A DNA stretch of 64,000 nucleotides from Methylobacterium frigidaeris (GTDB lineage Bacteria; Pseudomonadota; Alphaproteobacteria; Rhizobiales; Beijerinckiaceae): the NCBI RefSeq assembly GCF_022179185.1, contig NZ_BPQJ01000001.1, positions 1 through 64,000 on the forward strand, given 5' to 3'. Of the stretch, positions 9,076 through 17,635 are shown piece by piece (the first letter of the stretch is position 1; each line of letters starts with the position of its first letter). The notes under the pieces were generated by a model. That model was given only the letters and a program-made list of their open reading frames with translations. It searched no databases and had not been told where the DNA came from. Both the position numbers and the translations under genes were made by a program.

Positions 9076-9300
9076 ATGTTCATCGACACGTCCGCCTTCG
9101 TGGCGATCTTCGAGCGGGCGCAGCGCCGGTGAACGTCGCCGGTGGTCAGCCTGGAACCCTGCACCATCCTGGCGAGCGGCCTGGATCGCGATCCTCGCGA
9201 TATTCAGGCCGCCCTCGACGCGTTCCTGCGGTGATCCCATCCTGTTCAAGGGACGGGGCATCGGCCGCAAGGACCGGCAGGCCGCGCCCCGGCCTGGTCC
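9076..9300 (+). pseudogene. Degraded VapC-type PIN-domain toxin
   Basis: The ATG at 9076 begins MFIDTSAFVAIFERA, the start of VapC PIN toxins with the first acidic residue in FIDTSA. An in-frame TGA follows at 9130. The same frame continues with SPVVSLEPCTILA and IQAALDAFL, which fit the middle of a PIN domain, then stops again, and a shifted frame at ~9234 reads DPILFKG, which fits the C-terminal LLFKG-D motif. The central acidic residues are missing and no VapB antitoxin is seen. It is a relic of a toxin-antitoxin module; the rest of the 590-nt gap (8865-9455) holds nothing I recognise. Confidence 0.55.
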
Positions 9301-9455
9301 ACGAAGACCCTTCGCACGGCGATCCCCATCCGTCACGTTTGAACGCTCCCCATCATCCACACCGGAGACGAAACGACGCGCGTTGCCAACCCGTTCTCGT
9401 GCGTTGACGGGGGCGGCCAAGGTAGCGTGTCGGCCGTGCTCGCGTAGGTGGTGGA

Positions 9456-10694
9456 ATGCCCGAGACCCGAAGCTTCGGCCCGACGGACCGTGCGGCGATC
9501 CTGGAACGTCAGCGCACCCTGAAGATGGCGCGATCGGCGCACGCCTACGTGCGCGGCAACACCCTGAAATTCTACGAGTGGCTCGAGGGTCTTGCCCGTG
9601 GCACCCTGCCGGAGGGCCCCCCGGTCTGGATCTGCGGCGATTGCCATCTCGGCAATCTCGGGCCACTCGCCGATGCCGAGGGGCGGGTCGAGATCCAGAT
9701 CCGCGACCTCGACCAGACGGTGATCGGCAACCCGACCCACGATCTCGTGCGCCTCGGCCTGTCGCTGGCGAGCGCGGCGCGCGGCTCGGACCTGCCCGGC
9801 GTGGTCACGGCCCGGATGCTGGAGGAAATGATCCGCGGCTACGCGCAAGGTCTGGGAGGACAAGGGCAGGGAGGACAGGGTACCGACGAGACCCCGCCCG
9901 AGCCGGAGGTGGTGCGCACCGTGCGGCGCCGCGCCCTCGGCCGGCACTGGAAGCATCTCGCCCGCGAGCGCCTGAAGGACGTCGAGCCCCGGATCCCGCT
10001 CGGCCGCAAGTTCTGGGCGCTCGACGCGGCGGAGCGCGACGCCCTGCACGACCTGTTCGGGGAGGAGGCGGTGCGCCGTCTCGTGCTCGCCCTCCACGGG
10101 CGCGCCGCGGAGGCGGACCTTCGCCTGGTGGATGCGGCCTACTGGATGAAGGGCTGCAGCTCGCTCGGCTTCCTGCGCTACGCCGCCCTGGTGCGGATCG
10201 AGGACAGGGAGGGCAAGGGGCCGGGCAAGGGCCTGGGCAAGAGCCGACTGGCCCTGATCGACCTCAAGGAGGCGGTCGCGCCCGCCGCCCCCCCTGCCCC
10301 TGACGCCCGGATGCCGGAGGATGCCGCCGAGCGCGTCGTCGCCGGGGCGCGAGCGCTCTCGCCGAATCTCGGCGAGCGCATGCGGCCGGTGCATCTCCTC
10401 GGCAAGCCGGTGGTGATGCGGGAACTCGCCCCGCAAGACCTCAAGCTCGACATCGACCAGTTCACCCGCGAGGAAGCGGTGCGGGCCGCCCATTACCTGG
10501 CCTACGTGGTCGGCCGGGCCCATGGCCGGCAGATGGACGAGGCGGTCCGCGCCGAGTGGCGGGCGGAGGTCACCCGGGGCTGCGACGCGCAAGCGCCGTC
10601 CTGGCTGTGGTCGAGCGTGGTCGAGCTCGCCGGCCGCCACGAGGTCGGCTACCTGCAGCATTGCCGCCTCTACGCCGACCGGCGTGCCGCCTGA
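9456..10694 (+). CDS. DUF2252 domain-containing protein
   Basis: A 412-aa member of the DUF2252 family. These have a kinase/phosphotransferase-like fold but no established function. Family motifs are visible: the N-terminal R-x-KMARSAHAYVRGN, the WICGDCHLGN block and IQIRDLDQTVIGNPTHDL, the latter two resembling the HxD and DxD positions of aminoglycoside phosphotransferase-like enzymes. Two low-complexity stretches, GQGQGGQGT (~135) and GKGPGKGLGK (~253), look like lineage-specific expansions. It stands alone, with 250 nt before the next gene, and no role can be inferred from the neighbours. Confidence 0.82.
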   Translation: MPETRSFGPTDRAAILERQRTLKMARSAHAYVRGNTLKFYEWLEGLARGTLPEGPPVWICGDCHLGNLGPLADAEGRVEIQIRDLDQTVIGNPTHDLVRLGLSLASAARGSDLPGVVTARMLEEMIRGYAQGLGGQGQGGQGTDETPPEPEVVRTVRRRALGRHWKHLARERLKDVEPRIPLGRKFWALDAAERDALHDLFGEEAVRRLVLALHGRAAEADLRLVDAAYWMKGCSSLGFLRYAALVRIEDREGKGPGKGLGKSRLALIDLKEAVAPAAPPAPDARMPEDAAERVVAGARALSPNLGERMRPVHLLGKPVVMRELAPQDLKLDIDQFTREEAVRAAHYLAYVVGRAHGRQMDEAVRAEWRAEVTRGCDAQAPSWLWSSVVELAGRHEVGYLQHCRLYADRRAA

Positions 10695-10947
10695 CGGCGC
10701 GGGGGAGCCTCGTCGGCATCGCAGGCCGATCGGCCCATCCAGACTCGTGCAGGGGCCGGGCGAGGCTGTCGATCCAACCGACGGCGTCGACCGGTTGTCG
10801 TCCGATCGATCGTGATCGCGAACCGACACTTGCCGTATGTTGATCGCCACGACGAAAGCTTGCGCCATGCGCGCGATCGGACCGGAACCCGGCTAGACAG
10901 CGCTCGTTGCCGGCCGTCGGATCGGAACGATCCATTGGACCTGCTCC

Positions 10948-12357
10948 ATGGCGGATACCTTCTTGAAGGCGGAGACTTGCTCCAAGGCGGATACTCGCTC
11001 CAAGACGGAGACTTGGCGCGTCGTCATCATCGGAGGAGGTTTCGCCGGCCTGGAGGCCGCGAAGGCCCTCGCGCAGGCGCCGGTCGCGGTCACGCTCCTC
11101 GATCGCCAGAACCACCACTGCTTTCAGCCCCTGCTCTACCAGGTCGCGACGGCCGCCCTGACGCCGGCCGACATCGCCTGGCCGATCCGCGGGGTTCTGT
11201 CGGGCCAGCGCAACGTCCGCGTGCTGATGGCCAATGTCGAGGGAATCGATACCGGGCGGCGCGTGGTGCTCACCGGCAGCGGCGCGTTTCCCTACGACCA
11301 GCTCATCGTCGCCACCGGGGCCACCCACGCCTATTTCGGCCATGACGACTGGGCGCCGCACGCCCCGGGCCTGAAGCGGATCGAGGACGCGACCGAGATC
11401 CGCCGCCGGATCCTGCTCGCCTTCGAGCACGCCGAATTGGAGGAGGATGCCGCCCGCCGCGCGGCGCTCACCACCTTCGTGGTCGTCGGCGGCGGTCCGA
11501 CCGGGGTCGAGATGGCCGGCGCCATCGCCGACATGGCGCGCGACGCGCTGCCGCGCGATTTCCGCACCGTCGATCCGGCACAGACGCGCGTGCTCCTCGT
11601 CGAGGCCGGGCCGCGCCTGCTCGCGGCCTTCCCGGAATCCGTGAGCACCTATGCCAGGCGCGCCCTCGAGCGACGCGGCGTCGAGGTCGTCACCGGCACG
11701 GCGGTGACCGCCATCGGACCGGGCGCCGTGACGATTGGGGAGCAGTCGATCGGGGCGGGGGCCGTCGTGTGGGCGGCCGGCGTCGCGGCCTCCGCCGCCG
11801 CCGACTGGCTCGGGGCGGAGCGCGACCGGGCAGGACGGGTCAAGGTGGGGCCCGATCTCACCGTGCCGGGCCTGCCCGAGATCGTCGTGGTCGGCGACAC
11901 CGCCGCCGTCGCGGATGCGAGCGGCAAGCCGGTGCCCGGGATCGCGCCGGCCGCCAAGCAGATGGGCCGCTATGCCGGCACGCTCGTCGCGGCCCGCGCC
12001 GCCGGGCGGCCCGCGCCGGGGCCGTTCCGCTACCGCCATCACGGGGATCTCGCGACGATCGGCCGGAAGGAGGCGGTGGTCCGGCTGCGCCGCCTCACCC
12101 TCACGGGCTTCTCCGGATGGGCATTCTGGGGCGTGGCCCACGTCTATTTCCTGATCGGGCTGCGCAACCGCATCGCGGTCGCCTTCAGCTGGATCTGGGA
12201 CTACGCGACGTTCGGGCGCCGCTCCCGCCTGATCACCCAGCCCGCCGATGCGCGGCCGGCCGAGGCCGAGCCGGCCGGATCGTCCGGGCAGCCCTCGGCC
12301 GCGGCACCCGCCAGGGAGGCCGGGATCTCGCCGCAAGGGGAGCGAGTCTGGGGCTGA
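10948..12357 (+). CDS. Type II NADH dehydrogenase (NAD(P)/FAD-dependent oxidoreductase)
   Basis: A 469-aa NDH-2-like flavoprotein that passes electrons from NADH to quinone without pumping protons. The FAD-binding VIIGGGFAGLEA is at ~25, the second nucleotide-binding VVVGGGPTGVEMAG at ~178, and EIVVVGDTAAV ahead of the AAKQMGRYAG quinone/FAD motif near 315. The C-terminal amphipathic/hydrophobic part (WGVAHVYFLIGLRNRIAV) is the usual membrane anchor. The N terminus begins with about three and a half copies of an 18-bp repeat, which puts a hydrophilic 22-residue extension ahead of the Rossmann fold. No operon partners. Confidence 0.88.
   Translation: MADTFLKAETCSKADTRSKTETWRVVIIGGGFAGLEAAKALAQAPVAVTLLDRQNHHCFQPLLYQVATAALTPADIAWPIRGVLSGQRNVRVLMANVEGIDTGRRVVLTGSGAFPYDQLIVATGATHAYFGHDDWAPHAPGLKRIEDATEIRRRILLAFEHAELEEDAARRAALTTFVVVGGGPTGVEMAGAIADMARDALPRDFRTVDPAQTRVLLVEAGPRLLAAFPESVSTYARRALERRGVEVVTGTAVTAIGPGAVTIGEQSIGAGAVVWAAGVAASAAADWLGAERDRAGRVKVGPDLTVPGLPEIVVVGDTAAVADASGKPVPGIAPAAKQMGRYAGTLVAARAAGRPAPGPFRYRHHGDLATIGRKEAVVRLRRLTLTGFSGWAFWGVAHVYFLIGLRNRIAVAFSWIWDYATFGRRSRLITQPADARPAEAEPAGSSGQPSAAAPAREAGISPQGERVWG
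10951..11016 (+). repeat. 18-bp in-frame tandem repeat at the NDH-2 N terminus
   Basis: Units at 10951-10968, 10969-10986 and 10987-11004, plus a partial copy at 11005-11016, share the pattern GCGGANAC-TT-CTCCAAG with a few mismatches. They encode hexapeptides ADTFLK, AETCSK, ADTRSK and TETW. The repeat keeps frame and begins at codon 2. Confidence 0.75.
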
Positions 12358-12440
12358 CGGCGGGCGGCCCCTATCCCGCGCGACCGCGCATTCCGCATCG
12401 CCGTCCGTGAACCGATGTCGTCATCGAACGTTGCTGGTCC

Positions 12441-12479
12441 AACCGCCCAATATACTGCGCATGAGTATATTGGGCGGTT
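12441..12479. repeat. Perfect 16-bp inverted repeat with AT-rich core
   Basis: Arms AACCGCCCAATATACT (12441-12456) and AGTATATTGGGCGGTT (12464-12479) are exact reverse complements around a 7-nt loop. It lies in the 267-nt gap between NDH-2 and the methyltransferase operon, 145 nt before the operon start. There is no T-run on either side, so an operator or an RNA hairpin in the operon leader fits better than a simple terminator, but termination of NDH-2 transcription cannot be excluded. Confidence 0.75.
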
Positions 12480-12624
12480 CGAGCAGGGAGGTCGTCCGGG
12501 TGAGGTGTCGATGCAGGCCACAGGCCGGAGGGAGCGCCCTCGCGCGCGACCATCGTGGCCATCCCGATCGGCTCGGAGTGGCGCCGCCTCCACCGGCCAC
12601 CATCATCGAGGCATCGCCGCACCC

Positions 12625-13590
12625 ATGACGCCGCGGAACCCGTTCCTGGCCCCGACCCCCGAGAGGGATGCGGCGCTCCTGGCCCTGGTCGATGCGGTCC
12701 GCGCGACGGGCTACGCCTTCACCACCGTGACGCCGGCCACGCACGAGCGGGTGAACCGGCGGCCCGGCAGCGCCGAGGCGCGCGACCTGCGCGACATCCT
12801 CGGCTGGAGCCGGCCCTTCCGGCCCGACGTGGTGCCGCGTGAGCTGTTCGACCTCATGCAGGCCGCCGGCGCGGCCGTGCCCGATGGCGCGCTGTGGCGC
12901 CCGACCCTGCGCCTGTCGAGCCTCGACGGCGAGCTCTTCCTGCACTCGGCCTTTCCGCCGCTGGCGGCCGATTCGGTGTTCTTCGGCCCTGATACGATGC
13001 GCTTCGTCCGTGCGGTCGCCGCTCACCTGAGGACCCGCGCCGCGCCCTTGCGCCACGTGGTCGATATCGGCTGCGGCTCCGGCGCTGCCGGGATCGTGAT
13101 CGCCAAGCAGGCGCCCGAGGCCGCGATCGCCCTCGTCGACATCAACGAGGCGGCGCTTCATGCGGCCGGCCTCAACGCGCGGGCGGCGGGCGTCGCCACG
13201 GCTGTGCCGCAGCGCAGCGACCTCCTCGGGCAGGTCGAGGGCGCGTTCGACCTGATCGTCTCGAACCCGCCCTTCATGGTCGATGCCGCTGGGCGCGCCT
13301 ACCGGGACGGGGGCGGCGTGCACGGGTCGGGGTTGTCCCTCGCGGTGGTCGAGGCGGCGACGCGCCGGCTCGCCCCGGGCGGTTCCCTGGTCCTGTTCAC
13401 CGGGACGGCCATCGTCGGGGGCCGGGACGGGTTTCGGACCGCCGCGTGCGAGCTGTGCGCCGATGCCGGCCTGGATTGGGACTACGACGAGGTCGATCCG
13501 GACGTCTACGGCGAGGAGCTCGACGGTCCAGCCTATGCCGAGGCGGACCGCATCGCCCTCGCGGTCCTGACGGCGACGCGGCCGATCTGA
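12625..13590 (+). CDS. Class I SAM-dependent methyltransferase with NPPF motif
   Basis: A 321-aa protein. Residues ~1-140 form an N-terminal domain of unknown role; a Rossmann methyltransferase domain follows with the SAM-binding VVDIGCGSGAAG (~145) and the catalytic-type SNPPF (~214), the motif of enzymes that methylate amide or amino nitrogens (PrmC/HemK, RlmG-like). The ATG at 12625 was preferred over an upstream in-frame start at 12415 because that extension would run through the inverted repeat. Its TGA overlaps the ATG of the EgtD-like gene (TGATG), so the two methyltransferases are translationally coupled. The substrate is unknown. Confidence 0.82.
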   Translation: MTPRNPFLAPTPERDAALLALVDAVRATGYAFTTVTPATHERVNRRPGSAEARDLRDILGWSRPFRPDVVPRELFDLMQAAGAAVPDGALWRPTLRLSSLDGELFLHSAFPPLAADSVFFGPDTMRFVRAVAAHLRTRAAPLRHVVDIGCGSGAAGIVIAKQAPEAAIALVDINEAALHAAGLNARAAGVATAVPQRSDLLGQVEGAFDLIVSNPPFMVDAAGRAYRDGGGVHGSGLSLAVVEAATRRLAPGGSLVLFTGTAIVGGRDGFRTAACELCADAGLDWDYDEVDPDVYGEELDGPAYAEADRIALAVLTATRPI

Positions 13591-14570
13591 TGCGGGAGTC
13601 GAGCATGCCGACGACGGCGAACACCGAGACGCAAGGTCCAGCGACGCAAGAGGCGGCCGCCTTTCTGCGCGACGCCCGCGCCGGCCTCTCGGCCCGGCCC
13701 CGGGCGCTGCCGGGCAAGTACCTGTGGGACGTCGAGGGCTCGACGCTCTTCGACCGGATCTGCAGCACGCGTGACTATTACCCGACCGGCCGCGAGATGA
13801 CGCTCCTGCCCGGCGTGGCGGCGGAGGTCGCGGCCCGGATCGGCCCCGGCGCCACGGTGGTCGAGTATGGCAGCGGCGCGAGCCGCAAGATCCGCACCCT
13901 CCTCGACGCGCTGGTGCGGCCCGCCCGCTACGTGGCACTCGACATCTCGTGGGACTTCCTCAAGGAGGCCGTCGACCGGCTCGCCCCTGACTATCCCGAG
14001 GTCGAGATGATCCCGGTCCACGCCGATTACTCGCAGCCGATCGCGCTGCCGATCGATCTCTCGGGCGGGCCGGTGCTCGGCTTCTTTCCCGGCACCAGCA
14101 TCAGCAACTTCTCCACCACGCAGGCGGTCGCCTTCATGGAGCGGGTCCGCGCCACCCTCGGGACGAGCTGGTTCCTGATCGGCGTCGACCCGACCCGCGA
14201 CGAGGACCGGTTGCTGCGGGCCTATGGCGGCGCCGACGGGCTGATGGCGGCGCTTCACCTGAACCTGCTGGCGCGAGCGAACCGGGAACTCGGCGCCACC
14301 TTCGACCTCGACGCCTTCCGGCACGAGGCGCGGGTGCTGCCCGAGCCGTTCCGGGTCGAGGCCCACCTCGTGGCTGTGCGGGACACCGCCTGCCGGCTGG
14401 ACGGCGAGACCTTCCGCTTCGCGGCCGGCGAGAGCATCCACACCGACAATTCCTACAAGTACGCGCCCGAGGCCTTCCAGGACATCGCCCGACGCAGCGG
14501 CTGGATTCCGGAAGCCCTGTGGCTGGATGAACTCGGCGTGTTCAGCCTGCACCTCCTGCGCAGCGCCTGA
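13590..14570 (+). CDS. EgtD-like L-histidine N-alpha-methyltransferase family protein
   Basis: A 326-aa protein of the EgtD (DUF2260) family; EgtD makes hercynine by trimethylating histidine in ergothioneine biosynthesis. The substrate-side motif KYLWDVEGSTLFDRI...RDYYPTGRE and the SAM-binding VVEYGSGASRKIRTLLD, LDISWDFL and FFPGTSISNF segments match the family. The start overlaps the previous gene (an alternative ATG is at 13605). The partner sulfoxide synthase EgtB is not in the window; the neighbours are instead another methyltransferase and a GntA-family protein, so the amino acid methylated here may not be histidine. Confidence 0.85.
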   Translation: MRESSMPTTANTETQGPATQEAAAFLRDARAGLSARPRALPGKYLWDVEGSTLFDRICSTRDYYPTGREMTLLPGVAAEVAARIGPGATVVEYGSGASRKIRTLLDALVRPARYVALDISWDFLKEAVDRLAPDYPEVEMIPVHADYSQPIALPIDLSGGPVLGFFPGTSISNFSTTQAVAFMERVRATLGTSWFLIGVDPTRDEDRLLRAYGGADGLMAALHLNLLARANRELGATFDLDAFRHEARVLPEPFRVEAHLVAVRDTACRLDGETFRFAAGESIHTDNSYKYAPEAFQDIARRSGWIPEALWLDELGVFSLHLLRSA

Positions 14571-14696
14571 CGCGTGCGGCGGGATGGGCAGGACCGAGAG
14601 ATCCGTTCTACCGATCCCGTTCCTCTTATCCGCTCCGATCGATCTGCCCCCCAACCGCATCGATGACGATGGAGACCATGTCTTCTGTGGAGTCCA

Positions 14697-15521
14697 ATGG
14701 CTGTGAGTGAGCAAGGCACATTATCATCTGTGCGGACCTTCGGCAGGCCGGCATCGCTGCCCCGCATCGTCCCTTTGCTGGCGTGCCCGGGTCCCATGCC
14801 CCTCCCCCGCGACGACCGGGACCACCCGCGGGCCGCGGCCTTCCGGGCTTTCATCCGCGAGACCGGCTTCCCGTGCGTCGGCGCCAAGGCGGCCCTGTCC
14901 CGGGGCCGGATGCGCGTCCTCGTCGCCCGGTCGGTGACCTCGGCCTGGGACGACATGCGGATCTACCCGGCCCTGCTCGCCTTCGCGGCGCGTTACCGGG
15001 CGCGGCCCGACACCTTCCAGAGCCTCGCGGTCGTGTTCGAGGATCCGTGCACCTTGAGCGAGGCGGCGTTCGAGCGGCACCTGTGGGAGCGGCTCCAATC
15101 CCTCGCCGACAAGGATGCCTGGCTCGGCCACGCTTGGGACGAGCGGGTGGCACCCGACCCGGACAACCCGCACTTCTCGCTGAGCTTCGGGGGCGAGGCC
15201 TTCTTCGTCGTCGGGCTGCATCCCGGAGCCAGCCGGCCGGCGCGGCGCTTCTCCTCGCCCGCCCTGGTCTTCAACCCCCACCGGCAGTTCGAGAGCTTAC
15301 GCGAGGCGGGCCGCTACGAGCGGCTGCGCGCCTCGATCGTGCAGCGGGACGTGGCGCTCTCCGGCTCGGCCAACCCAATGCTGGCGCGGCACGGCGAGGT
15401 CTCGGAGGCGCGCCAGTACAGCGGCCGGGCCGTCGACGAGGGCTGGCGCTGCCCGTTCCGGCCGCGGACCGACCAGCAGGCCGCAGGGACCCGGACGGCT
15501 GGAGGGACCGATGGGCGCTGA
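14697..15521 (+). CDS. YqcI/YcgG family protein (GntA-type heme N-hydroxylase homologue)
   Basis: A 274-aa YqcI/YcgG protein. The family includes GntA, a heme-dependent enzyme that N-hydroxylates a guanidino amino acid in guanitoxin biosynthesis. Visible family blocks are HPRAAAFRAFIRETGFPCVGAKAAL (~43-67), AFFVVGLHPGASRPARRF, and the C-terminal NPMLARHGEVSEARQYSG with W-R-CPF. The ATG at 14697 has GGAG 5 nt upstream; the ~40 residues before the conserved start are extra, so an internal start is possible. Its 3' end overlaps the DUF1989 gene by 11 nt, a pairing that suggests the two act on the same guanidino or amidine compound. Confidence 0.8.
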   Translation: MAVSEQGTLSSVRTFGRPASLPRIVPLLACPGPMPLPRDDRDHPRAAAFRAFIRETGFPCVGAKAALSRGRMRVLVARSVTSAWDDMRIYPALLAFAARYRARPDTFQSLAVVFEDPCTLSEAAFERHLWERLQSLADKDAWLGHAWDERVAPDPDNPHFSLSFGGEAFFVVGLHPGASRPARRFSSPALVFNPHRQFESLREAGRYERLRASIVQRDVALSGSANPMLARHGEVSEARQYSGRAVDEGWRCPFRPRTDQQAAGTRTAGGTDGR

Positions 15522-16113
15522 CGGCCGTCACGAGATCGCCCCGCGCTCCGGCGTCGCCTTCACCCTTGGCCGGGGCGAGCGCCTGACCGTCATCGACCCG
15601 TGCGGCGAGCAGGTGGCGGACCTCCTCGCCTTCAACCGCCACGACACGGACGAGGTCCTCTCCTCCGGGCGCACCCTCGACTATGCGAGCCGGATCTACC
15701 TGACCACGGGCGACCCGCTCTACTCGAACCGGTCGAACGTGCTGCTGCGGATCGTCGAGGATACTGTGGGGCGGCACGATTTCCTGCTGACGCCCTGCTC
15801 GGCGGACACGTTCCGCATCATCTACGGCGACGCGCACCCGCATCGCGGCTGCTTCGGCAATCTCGCAGCGGCGCTCGCGCCCTACGGCATCGCGCCCGAC
15901 CGCATCCCGGTCGCGTTCAACTGCTTCATGAACGTGCCGGTGGACGGGGCCACCGGCGCGTTCCACGTCGCCCCGCCCCTCAGCCGGGCCGGCGACCACA
16001 TCACCTTCGAGGCCGAGATCGATCTCGTCATCGGCCTGACCGCGTGCTCGGCCCTGCAATCGAACAACGGCAGCTTCAAGCCGATCCACTACCGCATCGC
16101 CCCCGCCGCATGA
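15511..16113 (+). CDS. DUF1989 / urea carboxylase-associated family protein
   Basis: A 200-aa DUF1989 protein. Characterised members of the family (CgdA/CgdB) form carboxyguanidine deiminase in guanidine breakdown; others accompany urea carboxylase. The cupin-like core shows GERLTVIDPCGEQVADLLAFN near the start, SADTFRIIYGD and HRGCFGNLAAAL in the middle (His/Cys positions that could hold a metal), FNCFMNVPVDG, and a C-terminal LTACSALQSNNGSFKPIHY. Its start lies inside the 3' end of the YqcI/YcgG gene, so the two are co-translated. It is convergent with the serine hydrolase 5 nt downstream. Confidence 0.82.
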   Translation: MGADGRHEIAPRSGVAFTLGRGERLTVIDPCGEQVADLLAFNRHDTDEVLSSGRTLDYASRIYLTTGDPLYSNRSNVLLRIVEDTVGRHDFLLTPCSADTFRIIYGDAHPHRGCFGNLAAALAPYGIAPDRIPVAFNCFMNVPVDGATGAFHVAPPLSRAGDHITFEAEIDLVIGLTACSALQSNNGSFKPIHYRIAPAA

Positions 16114-16118
16114 GGGCG

Positions 16119-17393
16119 CTACTGGACCAGCGCGCCGTAGAGCAGGTTCTTGAACAGGAAGCGGGTGTGCTGGCGCGTGCTGGGACCGGCCGACAGGAAG
16201 ATGCCGACGATCCCCTCCTTGCGGTCGACCGTGAAGCTGGTGCCGCCGGCGCCGGCCCACATCGCGTCGCCCTTCGAGCCGGGGATCCAGGCCCCGCCCT
16301 CGTCGAGACGCACGCCCCAGCCGAGGCCGAAGCCGTAACCCGGCCCCGTGGTCGGGGTCGGTGCGCCCTCGAGCCCCTGGATGTGGTTCGACAGCATGAA
16401 CTCGACCGATTCGCGCGACAGGACGCGCACGCCGTCCAGCTCGCCGCCATTCGCCACCATCTGGGCGAAGCGGAAGTAATCCTCCGCCGTGATGACCGCG
16501 CCGGCCCCGCCATGGACGTAGCGCTTGCCCGGATCCTGCTCGCTGCGCGCGAGCTTCCAGAGATCGGCCTTGAGCGGATCGGCATCGTAGGCGTCGGCGA
16601 ATCGGGCGGCCTGGTCGGGCCGGAGCTGGAAGCTCGTCTGCGTCATGCGCAGGGGCTTGAAGAGGATCTCGTCGAGGACGATGTCGAGGCGCTTGCCCGC
16701 CACCTTCTCGACGACGAGGCCCAGGACGTCGGTGGCGACCGAGTATTCCCAGCGCGTGCCCGGCTCGTAGGCGAGCGGGATCGCGGCGAGCCGCTTGACG
16801 AACTCGTCGTTCGAGAGGTCGCCGTTCAGGCTCTCGATGTCGGCCTTCTCGTAGGCCTCCTTCATCTCCGGGAAGGGCGCGGAGCCCCCGTAGGTGAAGC
16901 CCGCGGTGTGGCGAAACAGGTCCCAGACCAGGATCGGGCGCCTGGCCGGAACAGTGACGCGGCTCGTGCGCCCACGCTCGTCGCGCAGCTCCGCATAGAC
17001 CTTCATGTCCTTGAATTCGGGGAAGTACTGCGCGAGCGGATCGCGCAGGCCGAGCCGGCCCTGCTCCATCAGCGCGATCGCCGCGACGGCCGTGAACGGC
17101 TTCGTCATCGAGAAGCCGCGGAACACCGCGTCGCGGGTCATCGGCTTCGTCTTCGCGGAATCGAGGAAGCCGTGCGCCTCGAAATGGACGATCCGGCCGT
17201 TGCGGGCGATCAGCGTCACCGCACCGGGCACCGTACCCTTCTCGATCTCCCGGCTCATCGCCGGCGCGATGCGCGCCAGGCGCTCGGTCGAGAAGCCCTC
17301 CTGCACCGGCGGCCCGTCCGCGGCGAGCGACGCGCCCGCCCAGAGCACGGCCGCCATCGACCAAGACAGAGCGCGTTTCGCGTTCCGAACCAT
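16119..17393 (-). CDS. Serine hydrolase, beta-lactamase class C/esterase family
   Basis: A 424-aa exported serine hydrolase. A signal peptide (VRNAKRALSWSMAAVLWAGASLAA) is followed by the penicillin-recognising fold: nucleophile Ser in SMTK at residues 95-98, the HTAGFTYG block, a Tyr in WEYSVATDVLG as second catalytic residue, and the third-box analogue AGGTSF near the C terminus. Members include esterases, D-peptidases and class C beta-lactamases; the sequence does not distinguish them. The ATG at 17393 has GGGAGGA upstream. It stands alone on the - strand. Confidence 0.9.
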   Translation of the reverse strand: MVRNAKRALSWSMAAVLWAGASLAADGPPVQEGFSTERLARIAPAMSREIEKGTVPGAVTLIARNGRIVHFEAHGFLDSAKTKPMTRDAVFRGFSMTKPFTAVAAIALMEQGRLGLRDPLAQYFPEFKDMKVYAELRDERGRTSRVTVPARRPILVWDLFRHTAGFTYGGSAPFPEMKEAYEKADIESLNGDLSNDEFVKRLAAIPLAYEPGTRWEYSVATDVLGLVVEKVAGKRLDIVLDEILFKPLRMTQTSFQLRPDQAARFADAYDADPLKADLWKLARSEQDPGKRYVHGGAGAVITAEDYFRFAQMVANGGELDGVRVLSRESVEFMLSNHIQGLEGAPTPTTGPGYGFGLGWGVRLDEGGAWIPGSKGDAMWAGAGGTSFTVDRKEGIVGIFLSAGPSTRQHTRFLFKNLLYGALVQ

Positions 17394-17635
17394 CTCGTCC
17401 TCCCGATTTTTCGGACAGCATAGAGCGGGAGAGGTGGCCGGAACAGGCGGATCGCGAACGACCCCACAGGTGTCGCGCTCTCGTCCCGGTGGCGACGCCC
17501 GTCGCCGCCGAGTTGTGTCTCCTGGGCCACCGGGACGCATGATGCGCCCTGACACGCCGGTGTCCGGCTTGTGACGCTCGCAAGCGCGGGCTCATACTAC
17601 CCGACAGACTTCAGCGACCCAGCGAGGAGGGCGCG

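Noticed and set aside
13590..14570. Ergothioneine biosynthesis cluster
   Set aside because: Only an EgtD-like gene is present; no EgtB or EgtC/E lies nearby, and its partners are of other families.
15271..17595. A 774-residue open frame opposite the DUF1989 and YqcI genes
   Set aside because: It is a GC-driven shadow antisense to two recognisable genes and out of frame with the serine hydrolase.
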